Shown: positions 35,724 through 48,915, numbered from the stretch's first letter. The stretch is DNA of 64,000 nucleotides from Apostichopus japonicus (GCF_037975245.1 NC_092572.1:19528489-19592488); one strand, 5' to 3'. Made by a program: numbers and translations. Notes: generated by a model not told the origin, from the letters alone.

Positions 35724-38700
35724 CTGTGAAAACAAAATATAAGAGAAAAAGTACACTCATATCAAGATGTTCTGGAGGACCATCGTGAAATAAATTAATC
35801 TTAGAAAGTGATCCTAATTATATCTTCATTTAAAGCACAAAACGTTTTGCTTTGAGAATTTATGTGGGATTTCATATACTTATATGTCTGTACGCAAATC
35901 ATACACTTTCCTATATACCTTATCTGCCGAAATGTACCTATGTTTAGCACTGTGCAGCAACGAAATGACCGTAGAAACCTTTAAATCTGTTTGAACGGCA
36001 ATACACTGCCGGGCGGCTGCTGTTATTCTGGCAGAGACTTTTGACATGACGTATGCTCTCACGGTAACCGTAAAAGCGGCTAGGCATGTAGGTTCATCAT
36101 ATGATGTATGGATGAAAGACCCTCCCCTGTCATGAAAAGAGAGATGTTGGTGTCCGGTAACTTTCGAGGTACATCGATCAGAAAATTAAGAAGGAGACCA
36201 AAACTCCTGGGCCATCGCCGGTGGATGAGTAGTTGAAAAGTACTCGTCGGTGACAACTACATATAGAGAATACGCTGTGTATCATGCACAGTGCAGGGCA
36301 GGAGAGAGGAAGCTAACATTTCTTCTCAAATGAATGAACATTGTGTGTTCATTGCCTGTGGATGACACGTCCCGTAGAATAAGGCCAAATGCTGCGTCGA
36401 GAGGAGGTTCCCACCAGTTGATTTCAGTGTAACTGTGACAGAGTGTGAACCCAATTTCATTCCTCTCGACTTACAACTTGATTCAAAACGCAGATGTTTT
36501 AGTTCAAAATGAACAATTCTGAATAAAGAGGCAGTGCACAGAGACCCGGAAGTGTGTTCGTAGGTAGCAGCGCAAAGCACTTTACGAATTTTGCAGTTAA
36601 GGCTGATGGGGACAAAGGCATGAAAAAAACACTTGAGAACGGAATGAAATCAATATAAGTAAGAAATTACTTACAATAATGATACTGAAGACAAATACGC
36701 GATAAAGGTTCGTTTTGGTTTACAGTTTCGCGTTATCTTCTCGAGAAGGCCTAATTGGATAATACTTAATAAATTACAATCTATTAAGCTGAATTTCACC
36801 GTTGAAGTAGCTCTTCGCAGAATGAAGCAACGATCAAACAGTTACCTGAAGAGACTCTTCACTAACATCACTGTCTTTGGTTTGTGCAATTGTCGATGGA
36901 AGTTCTTCGTGTGTATCTCCTGCAGTAGCAAACCCCATCGAGGGTAAGGTTGCTTCAGTTCTTGATTGACTGGATTCCTTGTAATTAATGTCATATCAAT
37001 ACTATTTTAATTTCGAGACATCCCATGGTTTCATGATGTATTGGACATTCTTATGTGTATATACTTCAAGAACTAAACCACATATTTTTGTTTTAAACAG
37101 AAGATTGATTTATCAGTACATTATGTAGTCTGTAGTATGTTATTTAAGTCATTTATATGCAACGTGCCATGCACCATGGCGTCACTGCTAAACTATAGCA
37201 CATAGTCTAAGTGAAAAATAATAATTATATCGTAGTAACGCTTTTTTTTGGGGGGGGGGGGTATGGTGGCCTAGTTTTCATTTTTGGGGGGCATTCCATG
37301 TTGGCGCTTAAATCAGTTAAACGGCATGAGAAGAAAACATATATACAAAATGGCAGACTTCATCCTGACTTGCATCAAAACTGAACCTCACATATCCCTA
37401 CCTCAACGGTATCAAATATGATAGTCACCTTTGCATCATTAAGCAACCATTAGTGTAGCACCATTAATTACAGTCTGTTAGGTAAACAAGTTATTAATGC
37501 AATATTGCCCACTAAAATGTGCCAGTTCCATCAGCAACATGGCAGGACATGCCACGGTATTGACTGCTTGTATCTTATCATACCTTAGCATACGATACAT
37601 TTGAAAGATCTGCTTCAATGAACAGTGGTTACCGCATGCATGTAGGGTCAAAAGCTTGTGTGGTTGAAAATATTATATTGCTGTTAATTTCTATAAGGAG
37701 GAGCTTCCCTGCATAAGTCTGCAAAGTTATTTCCCTTTGGTTACCAATAAACTGCTATCAATATGTTGGGTGCCAAGACAACATTATAGCACAAAATGAA
37801 GTCATGAGGCATTGCTCTACTCAATATGATTAGTGAAAATAAAGAAATATACACCGTGCTACGATGATCATATTTGTAGATGTTTGAAACATATTATTCA
37901 CTTATATTATTCCCCTGTTGTTCTTATATTACCAGAATTTGAACTTGTTATACTACATCCCTCTTCCTCCAGCTCACCTTATTCATCGATTGGCAACTGC
38001 TCTACAACGCTTAAAATCCCCGTTAATATTTAGACAATTTGGTTTCTTTCTCATATCTCGGATTTCTAAAGGATTGGGTGTGTATATAGTATCTGGTTTT
38101 GCAAATGGGGCCCCTGAAGACCTATGTACGAGGTTGGTTTGTTATCTGCAGTTATCGTTGTATATATTGGCACTTAAGAGAAAGCAGAAAAACTGCATTG
38201 TAACCTTGGAAACCCTAAAAAATTTCGAACACAAGGAAGCACGTATCGAATATGTGTAATCTATGCGTGGAAGAAAAGCTAGATATTCTCCGTTCAAAGC
38301 ACCCAACGATCAATAAGAGTGTAATGAATTATCATCTCAAAGCATCCGTAGACGTTTCGTGGCAGAAAAAAAACTGCCAATGGTTACAAACCAGGTACCT
38401 TTGACCTGGGTGTAGAATGTCCTTGTTTTGTATATGGTGCATTACCAGGGTCACAAAGACACTATTTGTTTAAATTTGAATGGAAGAACAAGGGGAATAG
38501 CTCCATTTTTTTTTTACATTTTCGCGTGATCTTTTCAGTGAAGGACTAATTAGTCAGTACTTAATCAATTACAATATATTAAGCTTAATTTTGCGGTTTA
38601 AGCTACTCTTCGTAGAATATAGCAACGGATAAACAGTTACCTGATGAAGCCTTTTAAGAACTTTGGTTTGTGAAATTGCTGGCGGCAGTTCTTCTTGTGA

Positions 38701-41700
38701 ATCTGCAGTACCATTCTCCGTTGAAAGTATGGTTGCTTCAGCTCTTGACAAACTGGATTCCTTGTAATATAATGGCATATCAATACTATTATTAGTTCGA
38801 GACCTATAAACACATCCCATTGTTTCATGATTACCAACACATACTACTTTGTAATGGACACTTAAGTGCATATATTGCAAGAACAACACCAAATGCTAAA
38901 CTTTTTGCAAACATCCTTAAACATCCAATCGTCCACAGCACCGGTATATACATTATGTAGTATGTACCAGTTTACGTTATTTTGGTCATCTTTATGCAAT
39001 GTGCCATGCACCATGGCGTCCCTATAGCACATAGTCTTAGTGGTACATAATAATCATGTCATAGTAACGTTTTAAAGGGGGTGGGGGTTGAAGGGGTATG
39101 ACGATTTAGCTCTCTTATTCTAGGTACACCATGTTGGCTTAAAAAGCAGTTAAACGGCATGAGAAGAAAATACTTTATAAAAACAGGCAGACGTCATCCT
39201 GACCTGCATCAAAACTCGACCTCAAATATCCCTATACTCCAACGGGTATCAATATAATAGTCACCTTTGCACCATAAAGCACCCATTAGTGCAGCACTAT
39301 TTATTACATACAATGTGAAACTCTGTCACCTTAACAAGTTGTTAATGTAAGATTGCCCACTCAAATGTGCCAGTTCCATGATCAGTGTTATGATGGCAGC
39401 ATATGCCTCTGGGGTTGAGCTTCAGTATTGATTGTCTGTATCTTACCCAACCTTAGCGTGGGAGACTTTTGACAGATCTGCATCAATAATCAGTGGTTAC
39501 TGCTTGCATGTAAGGTCCAAAGCTTGTAAGGTTGAAAATTTGATATTGCTGTGAATTTCTAGGAGAAGCTTCCCTGCATAAACCCGCACAGATATTTTCC
39601 TTTGGAAACTAATTAACTGCAACCAATATGTTGTGAGCCAAGACAACAGTAGTTTTGTAACCATTCTATTCAAGAAATAATTACCTGAGCAATGTCACTG
39701 GGCACAGCCAAAAAACATGGGTGCAAAATATCATCAATCAGTCTAGCGCAAAATGAAGTCATGAATCACTGCGCTACTCAATATGGTTAGTGAAAACAAT
39801 AAATATTGACCGTGCTACGATGATCACATTGTAGATGGTTGAAAATATATTATTCACTCATATTGTGCACGTGTTGTTCTTACATTACCAAAATCAGAAT
39901 TTGTTAGACTATACTTTACCAACCTCCCAGGCAAACTCAGGCAACTGATTTACAACGATTAAATCTCCGTATATGTTTAGACAATTCGGTTGCTTTCTCA
40001 TATCTCTGATTTCTAAAGGATTTGGTGTGCATATAGTATCTGGTTTCGAAACGGGGCCCTGAAGACATATGTACGAGGTTGGTTTGTTATCTGCAGTTAC
40101 CATTGCATATTTAGGAGACTTAAGAGAAGCAAAACAAAAAATACACTGTAACCTGGGAATCCTACAAAAATGTCGAACACAAGGAAGCACGTATCGGATA
40201 TGTGTAATCTATGCGTGGAAGAAAACTAGAAATCCTTCGTTCAAAGCGCCCAACGATCAATAAGAATGTAAGAAAGTATCATATACAGGTATCCGTAGAC
40301 GTCTCGTGGCAGAGAAAAAAATGCCCATAAGAACACTCTAGGTACCTTTAACCTGGGTGTACAAGGTCCTTGTTTTGTATATGGTGCATTTCCAGGGTCA
40401 CAAAGACACTATTGTTTAAATTTTAATGGAAGAACAAAGGGGGATAGCTCATTTTTTTTTACATTTTCGCGTTATCTTTTCAGTGGAGGCCTAATTGGTC
40501 AGTACTTAACAAATAACAATATATTAAGCTTAATTTCGCGGTTTAAGCTACTCTCCGTAGAATATAGCAACGGATAAACAGTTACCTGATGAAGCCTTTT
40601 ACGAACTTTGGTTTGTGAAATTGCTGGCGGCAGTTCTTCTTGTGAATCTGCAGTACCATTCCCCGTTGAAAGTATGGTTGCTTCAGCTCTTGACAAACTG
40701 GATTCCTTGTAATATAATGGAATATCAATACTATTATTAGTTCGAGACCTATAAACACATCCCATTGTTTCACGATTAACAACACATACTCCTTCGTAAT
40801 GGACACTTAAGTGCATATATTGCAAGAAAAACACCAAATGCTAAACTTTTTGCAAACATCCTTAAACATCCACTCGGCCACAGCACCGGTATATACATTA
40901 TGTAGTATGCACCAGTCTGCGTTATTTTGGTCATCCATATGCAATATGTCATGCACCATGGCGTTCCTATAGCACATTTCATTTTTATTTTTCATTTCTT
41001 TATTCCAGTATAAATTTACAGAGAAATTTATAAATAGGATAAAAATATAATTATATGCAGAACATCATAAAACAGGTCAAGACATATAAAAGTTTATGAG
41101 TTTATAGTCTAAGTGATACATAATAATCATATCGTAGTAATGTTTTTTAAGGGGAAGGGGTTGAGGGGGTATGCAGATTTAGCTCTCTTATTCTAGGTAT
41201 ACCATGTTGGCTTTTAAAGCAGTTAAACGGCATGAGAAGAAAATATAAAATTAAAAATGGCAGACGTCATCTTGACCTGCATCAAAACTCGACCTCACAT
41301 ATCCCTATACTCCAACGGGTATCAATATGATAGTCACCTTTTCACCATAAAGCCCCTCTTAGTGCAGCACTATTTATTACATTCAATGTGAACCTCTGTC
41401 ACCTTAACAAGTTTTTAATGTAAGATTCTCCACACGGTGCCAGTTCCATTATCAGTGTCATGATGGTAGCATATGCTTCTAGGGTTGATCAACAGTATTG
41501 ATTGTTTGTATCTTATTCTACCTTAGCGTGGGAGACTTTTGACAGATCTGCTTCAATAATCAGTAGTTACTGCTTGCATGTAGGGTCCAAAGCTTGTAAG
41601 TTTGAAAATTTGGTATTGCTGTGAATTTCTAGGAGAAGCTTCCCTGCACATAAACCCGCACAGATATTTCCCTTTGGAAACTAATAAACTGCAATCAATA

Positions 41701-44700
41701 TGTTGGGAGCCAAGACAACAATAGTTTTGTAACCATTCTAATCAAGAAATAATAACCTGAGCAATGTCACTGGGCACAGCCAAAAAACATGGGTGCAAAA
41801 TATCATCAATCAGTCTAGCGCAAAATGAAGTCATGAATCATTGGGCTACTCAATATGGTTAGTGAAAACAATAAATATTTACCGTGCTACGATGATCACA
41901 TTGTAGATGGTTGAAAATATATTATTCACTCATAGTGTGCACGTGTTGTTCTTACATTACCAAAATCAGAATTTGTTAGACTATACTTTACTAACCTCCC
42001 AGGCAAACTCAGGCAACTGATCTACAACGATTAAAGCCCCGTATATGTTTATACAATTCGGTTTCTTTCTCATATCTCTGATTTCTAAAGGATTTGGTGT
42101 GCATATAGTATCTGGTTTCGAAAGGGGGCCCTGAAGACATATGTACGAGGTTGGTTTGTTATCTGCAGTTACCATTGCATATTTAGGAGACTTAAGAGAA
42201 GCAAAACAAAAAATACACTGTAACTTGGGAATCCTAAAAAAATGTCGAACACAAGGAAGCACGTATCGGATATGTGTAATCTATGCGTGGAAGAAAACTA
42301 GAAATCCTTCGTTCAAAGCACCCAACGATCAATAAGAGTGTAAGGAAGTATCATATACAGACAAACGTAGACGTCTCGTAGCAGAGAAAAAAAAACTGCC
42401 CATGGGAACACTCCAGGTACCTATAACCTGGGTGTACAATGTCCTTGTTTTGTATATGGTGCATTTCCAGGGTCACAAAGACACTATTGTTTAAATTTGA
42501 ATGGAAGAAAAAATTGTAATAGCTGTTTTGATAACTGTTTTATTTGTTCGGATTTTCCTTTTGTTGTTTCTCAAGTAATTTACCTATAAGTCAGAGAGAC
42601 GGTTAATAAACTATAGAGATGTAGCGTTACTCTAAAATTGATGTCTCGCTTTATTTTGTGTACTTCTTAGACATATATATTCATATGCGCATACACACAT
42701 ACATACACACACACCTAAATTAACACATACAACATTGAACATCATGAGAATGGGAGTTGTGAGAGAACAAATACAGATTACATCTCTACAGCTGCCGTTA
42801 AATGTACACCGTTTGTAATCCAATATTAATAGAAAAATATTGAACATTGAAGGATATTCTTTCCTAAAAAACACAACATACATTACAAAGTTAACTCAAG
42901 CATAGCCACTAACCTTTAGTGAGAACTGTAATTCCACAAGCTTCGACTCTTGGCCAGCTTTGAAGTAACATGCACATCCATCTGTTTTGCCGGAGACCCC
43001 CTTTTTTAGGACAAACGTACAGAAACTTCCATTCGTAATCGCAACTGTGCCAAAACTGATTTCCTTTAAAGGCAAAGAGAGTGTTATATGAATATGACAT
43101 TAATTGAATTCAACATACTTTAACTTATTTGGGAAAACAAAGTAAACTTAAGAATGCATAGGCCTATATAATAGTAACTTTTGACGTTTTTCTAGGTTGC
43201 GGGTAGCTTGATCTTAGAACGATTCGTGGTCGCTAATTTTATTCCTTGTTCTAAGTTCTTTAGAGAAATATAGAAGATAGTTTTAATGTCAACTTTGGGT
43301 TTTTGATCAATAGATTTATAGCAACAAATTCTTTCAAAATAATGTCATCATCCGTTAGTCTATAACTTTACCAGCAAAACCGAAGGTAATTTTGAAAAGT
43401 GATGCTTATATTAGTTTTAAATTAATTAAATCGGATCTACTATTAAATAACTACAAGGTAATAATGAACAAATATTTACTACCGTTAAATAATAACGTAC
43501 CTAGTTTACCTTATTGTTGCAAAGAAATGGCGGATTCTATGAAATGATGGAAGCCGGACCGGCATTAATATCAGTAATAAACTAACCAGCAGAATGTCAT
43601 ATACAATATACTTTTTTTTTTTTTTTGGCGTGAAACGTGTCATCACATTATACAGAAAGTTTGATAAAGCCATTATTTCCATTGGCACTGACAATGATAA
43701 TTTAAACTTTGTTGGAAACATTAATGGATGTGGCGGTTACAATAGCAATTCTTTAATTAATTTTTTACTTGTGCAACTTTTTTTGCAGGCTTAGACAGAC
43801 CATATGGTATTGCTATACTTCCCTACACAACGATAAGTGTCATACACTAGTTTGTATGTTAATTAATGATTCAGTAAGATTATGTGACATTCTATATTAC
43901 ATATATATACATATATGTGCTTCTGCTGATGGTAATAAAGTATTCGAAAAGAAAAAATTATTCAAGCTTAACACCATGATAGTTTTAATCTGATTTATTT
44001 AAGACTAAACTGTTTCAACCAACCTTTGTATTGTTTTCTTCGTCATATGTCCAATTAGTTGGTACTAATTTTTCAAATAAAACTTTCAGAGGCAATTGCC
44101 CGTCGCTGTAAAACACGTCTGGTATCCGATGCAACACAATTGCTGGATTCAATTTGGGAAACTTTTGAGAGTAGACAGAGAGAAAATGACATTGCAAGGT
44201 TGTAAAGCAATATCATTATTTAAGGTTGTTGTAGTGAATTAGAGAATGGTTATGGTTAGATGGTAGATGACATATCCCTTCACATAATGTTAACTGTATC
44301 TGTACAACGGTAGCTTATTACAAAATGGGTAAAACCCCAAGTTTACCGTTTAGCTTACAGCTGTCTGTGCACACTATTACATATTTATATGATTAGTAAG
44401 ATGTTAATGGTCCGAATTAGTGTTCATTAGATACATATTAATATAAAACAACATTATTAATAATGAAGAGTTATTTTTCCGGCACCGACGTTTTTGCTAC
44501 TATTAACTCTTATAATGAAAATACATATAGCTTGCGGCACTGAAGCAAAATCTGCTTGAACGTTGATTGTCTACATGGTATCTCAGTTTCTCATATTAGT
44601 AGAGAAACTTTAACTGATAGAAGTTACTAACGAATTTAAATATTAATATGCCACTGGCAGAAAAGACAGTTGTTATGTATCATGGTGCTTCAAGATTTAG

Positions 44701-47700
44701 GGCTATTTTCCCCGTATTGCACTATTTAACAGTTTTTTACTCAGGTCGAGTTATTAACTTGCTTACATCTCGGCAACTTGGTAAGTCCCAGTAGTACCCG
44801 ATATCAAGAAATATTTCATTTTCAATAGAAGGACGCATAGCGGCATACAACATAATCCTCTTTGCCTCGACTATATCATCACAAAGTTTAATTTTCCTCC
44901 AGCTGAAATTGAAAAGCTGCATCACACAGGTTTTATCAGTAACATCACACTGAGTATTTATTTCCTCTTCCCATTGTGGTTGGGTGCCTAAGACAATAAA
45001 ATACAAAAAACAAATATGTGGTAAAAAAAACAGGTAGAATTGAACATCGGATAAAGGTCCTTAAATTTAAAACTGAAATCTTTACCTAGAATAAACATTT
45101 CCCTCTTTCTTTACAAACGTTCAACGCAACTGGTATTCACTTACGCATAAAACTTTAAAATGAATAGGATATGTCAAATTGCTTTTGGTAAGTATCTCAG
45201 TTTTCAGTCTTGCCGTACCCTCACTCCTGCTCTTGTTATAAGTGACCTTGACCATTCGAAATGATTATACAGTGGATTACCTAATTATCTTATCAATAAG
45301 CTAAAACGTGCACAGAATGCTGCCGTTACTAAAGTTTATTTCATGTACCATCTAGATCGCATGTTAGACTTCCCTCCTGCAACAGGTTCACTGGTTGCCT
45401 ATCAATAACCGCATACAGTTTAAGATTCTTACGCTTCCCTAAGGACACAGGACCTTGTTATCTTTATGATTTGCTGTCCATGAGGACCGCTGGTTATTGA
45501 ACTCGGTCATCTAATCGTTCTGATCTCTATGTTCTAGGGTTCACTCTGAGTTAGGAGAACGCGCTTTTTACTTCTAAACTTTGGAATAGTTTGCCTGTTG
45601 AAATATGTAGTAGTGACACTTTTTACATTTTTATGAAGAGGTTAAAAACTTATCTTTTCAGTCTTTATTATCGGCTCATACGTTTAAATATCGTACTGCT
45701 TTGATTTTGTATGGTTTGGTTTACACTTTGATGCTTTATTGATCTTTTCAATGATAAGAATAATCACAGGCTATTCATGTAACGTGATTTTAACTCTGAT
45801 TAATGAGTATATGTAACATTCCGCTGTATCATTTGCAACCGTACAAGGGGTTACACCATTTTATTTTTCAAAGAACATAACCATAATTTACCTTCTTTAT
45901 GGTGACTGCTGTATACCTTTGCTTTCCATCCACATTTTTTCTTGAGAACCAAACAGTGAGGTAATTTCAATGTTGCTGGTATTAAAAGCTTAACGTTATT
46001 GGGAAGGAGTTCTACCACTACTGAGGAGTTACTAGCAAACGATAATTCAGGTTCATCCAGATAATGATGTGAAATTATTCTCATTCGGATCAAATATTCA
46101 CGTCGCAGAGCACCGGGAGGTATTTTTAAGCTGACACCGGTATTTTGAATGTCTAGCGTTCCACCGTCTTTGCCGATCATTGATTCTGCTCTCATGGAAC
46201 GAGAATCACCTAACGAAAAGAAAAAGGAAGAAAAAATATGAAATATATAGACAGTTGAAAAATTGTTTATATTTAACAGACTGTTGTTTCTATTAGTTTC
46301 ACTGATTTATCGATATTCATAATTCACTTTCTCGTTTTATATATAGTCCTCGATTGCGTGATTATTGATGTTTCATGCTTTACACGTGGACCAAGATCGT
46401 ACCAAATCCGTGTCCTATATGTAAGTGTGAAGAGATTCATCTTGGTTCCATCATTTGATTGCTCGTCATTTCGTCATTTAACGGAATAACGTTTGGCTTA
46501 GTAACCTTTGACGATCCCTTAATTTGTTCCATTACTTTCAATACAAACGCCAAAAAGTTCTCAAAAAACAAATGATGTACACTATGATTCACAGATACCA
46601 ATGAGGTGTTTAGTCCAGTAATACATGTCTTTCAACCGTTAGCAGTTTAATACACAACTTACCTTCGTCCTTCTTAATGTTCTCGCCTGTATGAATTAGT
46701 ACTTCATCTGCAGACGTCACCTGCGCATGGTGAAAGGAAGGAACAATTATATCAGAATCGTTTATTCAGATAACAGAAGTGACATTCGTGCTGCAAAAAA
46801 AGCCTCAGTTATTATAAAACAAAAAGGTTCTCATTGATACTGTTGAATAATTTATTGCTCGTACCATATTTGTTTTTGTGATAAATTCAGCTACAAATCA
46901 CTAGTATCACCAAAAGTGGTTTGCCATAGAGGTTATCATTGCTGTCAATCCACTGCAAAAACAAACGCAATTTCAAGATCTCATTGCGCGATAAATTTGT
47001 AGTATATTGCAATGGGATACGTATGGAACTAAACAACATATAATACACACAGTTGACTAAACTATCGCACAAGGAATGTCACAATTGACTGAAAATAAAA
47101 CCTTCAAACAACTGATCGTAGTAAAGATTTACGAATCAACCTGTCCTGATCGTGAAAATAAATTGACCATTTTGCACTATTTCGAATGATTAAAGGATAT
47201 ATTTCTCGAAATGTTACATTTACCGAAAACTTACACTTCCTTCTTCAAATTCTCTTCTGACTGATAAACTCGTCTGTGTTTCTCTAACTTTCTTGGTGTC
47301 CTCTTCCATCTCTGGTTTGGTGGTCAAGAGGTAGGCAATGAAATTAACAATGGAATACTTCAAATTACACATGCTCAATTAAGTATTAATACCGTGATGG
47401 ATTACCCATTCCGTTTCAATGTCATTTCTTCTTTTGAGATTTCTATCATTGGAAATCAGATACGAACTTGCATGGTCTGAAACTTTGTAGTGCACTGGAT
47501 TGACTCGGAAGTTATTAATCATAATTGAAGCAAATTAATGTCCCTATATATATCAACGTAATGGTATTGCAAAGTATGATTTTAATAGTATAGTGGTTAA
47601 AACTACCTACCTTTTAAGGCTTTCACTATATCCTGTTCGAAAGTATACCTTGTTATTTCTCGTAACTAAAAAGGTAAACGCACAATACAATTAGCATTCG

Positions 47701-48915
47701 AAACAGCCGTAACATCAAGAAAAAGTTCAATTGAGTAAAACGATCATAAAATGTATATTAATCAAATAGTAATGCAATACATCATTGTCTACGAAATTGA
47801 ACTCACTGTTCAATTTTGTAACTTTGCACAATTTTTATCCATTGAAACAATGTTTTTTGTTATACTTTCAAGCTGCGTGTTGCAAGGTGATTGCATGGGA
47901 ACCAAGAAACATATCACTCATTAAGTACACACGCATACGCACCCACGAATAAGCCAACTTGACTGCACAGGATCCGAAGGATGCAAAGCATCGGGAACAA
48001 AAAGGGATGATTGCTTTATAGGCTAATTACAGCCGTTCAGAAATTGTGCACACTGTTATTGGCTGCGAGTACAGGGGTGCGGCGAATCCCCCGCAGCGGC
48101 ACAATTTTCAGATTAACCTTGGACTATGCTAGTAATTTTTTAAATATGTGCCAGAAAGAGGAATGGGATAAAGAGAGATGGAATGAGAAAAGAATGGAAT
48201 GAGCGAAAAGAATGGCAAGAGAATTGGATGACATTAGTGAAAAGAATTAAATGAGAATGTTGGGTTGACAGAAGAATTTTTTGAAGATATAGTCGAATAT
48301 TGTGTGAGTCTTCTAGCACACCACATCATCGGACTAAATCTTGTAGTATTAAAAGTCTATCCGTTTCTTTGTTAAGCTTTTCTTTGACTGTGTGCGGAAC
48401 GAATATATTTAGGCTGCACCTAAACTGACATTAAGAATAGTGCCTATCATCAAGTCTAATACTGTTAATTCTTTGTTATATAATAACACCGCCAGACTTA
48501 ATAACATGAATATGTAAATCAGCTTTACAGGGAACACAGTACAGTCTTAAGCCAGTCATAACACTCTGAGTGACGTCATAATGATAAAACTCTCACTGAG
48601 ATGATCAGATTGATACCATGGACGAGAAGATGACAAGTTGGGAAAAGAGGGAAGTATTCAAAAACAGAACAAAGAACATCGTTGTTGGATCAATTTAGTG
48701 TCAACAAAAGGATAAATTTTACTTATCCCACAAAGCAGCATATCGGTCCCCCCCCCCCACCCTTTCGTTTATATGGTCTGTTTCTATTGTACTGTTAGTC
48801 ATGTAAAGATATTGCCGCCTTCTCTGTTCATAAATTACCGTTACTAATTAACAGGAACATGAATCTCTGTCTCTCTTACCATTTCTCCTGGTAGATTACC
48901 CCGTACGTCACAGGT
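35475..48915 (-). CDS. ZU5-UPA-Death domain protein, right copy, with amplified linker exons
   Basis: Exons in transcript order: 48880-48915, 47611-47665, 47235-47311, 46663-46720, 45892-46209 (ZU5), 44767-44987, 44024-44161, 42914-43063 (UPA-like), 41996-42190 (X), 40586-40705 (Y), 39924-40118 (X), 38641-38760 (Y), 36846-36977 (Y), 35475-35723 (Death, stop). All phases agree; 2064 bases give 687 residues with no internal stop. The first four exons encode a polar, charged region with no recognised domain. The N-terminus beyond 48915 was not found. Architecture parallels UNC5 and PIDD1 C-terminal halves, which relay signals through Death-domain complexes in the cytoplasm; a role in death or innate signalling is inference. 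A third, damaged X exon lies near 37970-38170 and is not included. Confidence 0.87.
36290..36580 (-). pseudogene. Conserved ZU5-like remnant, right arm
   Basis: Mirror of 6160-6545. One frame reads VERNEIGFTLCHSYTEIN, then WEPPLDAAFGLILRDVSS and VSFLSPALHC before a TGA; an overlapping frame stays open for 84 codons. It lies between the last linker exon and the Death exon, and no clean splice sites were seen. Confidence 0.4.
36846..36977 (-). CDS. Linker exon Y, third copy (unit A)
   Basis: 132 bases, phase 0-0, ending VSEESLQ and leading straight to the Death exon. It is the orthologous partner of the left exon 5838-5969 in length and sequence. Confidence 0.8.
37970..38170 (-). pseudogene. 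Damaged linker exon X (unit A)
   Basis: It aligns with the intact X exons but has a one-base deletion near its start that brings a TAA into frame, plus changes at the donor end. It is comparable in decay to the left-arm X exon, as expected if A and the left copy are the ancestral unit. Confidence 0.6.
38641..38760 (-). CDS. Linker exon Y, second copy (unit B)
   Basis: 120 bases, phase 0-0, ending KVLKRLHQ. It is nearly identical to the unit C copy, so units B and C split recently. Confidence 0.78.
39924..40118 (-). CDS. Linker exon X, second copy (unit B)
   Basis: 195 bases, phase 0-0, five substitutions in 65 residues against the unit C copy. The donor is GTTGGT rather than GTTAGT. Confidence 0.7.
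40586..40705 (-). CDS. Linker exon Y, first copy (unit C)
   Basis: 120 bases, phase 0-0, acceptor TTACAAG, donor GTAACT. It begins ESSLSRAEATILS and ends KVRKRLHQ. It differs from the unit B copy at two of 40 residues, and its 3' part differs from the older Y exon (VSEESLQ). Confidence 0.78.
41996..42190 (-). CDS. Linker exon X, first copy (unit C)
   Basis: 195 bases, phase 0-0, acceptor CTTAAG, donor GTTAGT. The 65-residue peptide contains YICLQGPLSKPDTICTPNP and ends LPEFAWE. It is not recognised as a known domain; its Cys pair and Pro-rich centre suggest a small structured insert or extended tether. Confidence 0.7.
42914..44987 (-). CDS. UPA-like region, three exons, right copy
   Basis: Exons 44767-44987, 44024-44161 and 42914-43063 have exactly the lengths of their left partners (221, 138, 150). 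The first exon differs from the left at about 12 of 73 residues. The third keeps ITNGSFCTFVLKK and LVELQFSLK. Confidence 0.75.
45160..45790 (+). mobile_element. L2/CR1-like LINE fragment, right arm
   Basis: On the plus strand, broken frames together show the C-terminal signature of L2/CR1 RT proteins: KRAQNAAV, RSSNRSDLYVLG, SKLWNSLPVEI and MKRLKTYLFSLYY. It is mirrored at 945-1620 in the same intron, opposite to the host gene. Ancient and inactive. Confidence 0.85.
45892..46209 (-). CDS. ZU5 domain exon, right copy
   Basis: 318 bases, same phases as the left copy. ZU5 landmarks are GKDGGTLDI, SLKIPPGALRR and LKLPHC. Confidence 0.9.
46663..46720 (-). CDS. Exon preceding ZU5, right copy
   Basis: 58 bases with acceptor GCGCAG and donor GTAAGT, ending in phase 1; peptide VTSADEVLIHTGENIKKDE. 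The left counterpart (46-100) is three bases shorter near its 3' end, keeping the frame. Confidence 0.8.
47235..48915 (-). CDS. 5' exons of right ZU5-UPA-Death gene
   Basis: Three small exons outside the mirrored region were found by phase-compatible splice sites. 48880-48915 (36 bases, CDVRGNLPGEM) has acceptor TTCCAG and donor GTAAGAG. 47611-47665 (LREITRYTFEQDIVKALK) has acceptor TTTTTAG and donor GTAGGT, ending in phase 1. 47235-47311 (EMEEDTKKVRETQ) has donor GTAAGT, ending in phase 0. The last two together suggest an amphipathic, possibly coiled-coil helix. Individually weak, but the uninterrupted chain of phases into the ZU5 exon makes them credible. Confidence 0.65.

Larger units (their letters stand above)
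36725..42510 (-). repeat. Tandem array of three X-Y exon units
   Basis: Three head-to-tail units of about 1.8-2.05 kb (A about 36725-38500, B about 38515-40460, C about 40465-42510), each holding one X and one Y exon with their introns. Intron landmarks recur in each, such as GGTACCTTTGACCTGGGTGT and TTCGCGTTATCTTTTCAGTG. The left arm has a single unit. B and C are much closer to each other than to A. Confidence 0.88.
28955..46765. repeat. Right arm of giant inverted duplication
   Basis: Reverse-complement partner of the left arm. Private features are the tandem amplification of a two-exon unit at 36725-42510, a Penelope-terminus remnant at 34632-34990 and a short-period tandem repeat at 33680-33850. 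It lacks the left-arm insertions at 9983-11480, 12512-16290 and 16554-16975. The outer boundary is uncertain: the match runs to about 46765, where the left arm leaves the window, so the duplication may extend further through the upstream exons. Confidence 0.93.

Noticed and set aside
38569-38892. Frames reading through linker exon Y into the intron (also at 40499-40837)
   Set aside because: The open frame extends past the splice sites by chance; the conserved donor GTAAC and acceptor AAG define a 120-base exon.
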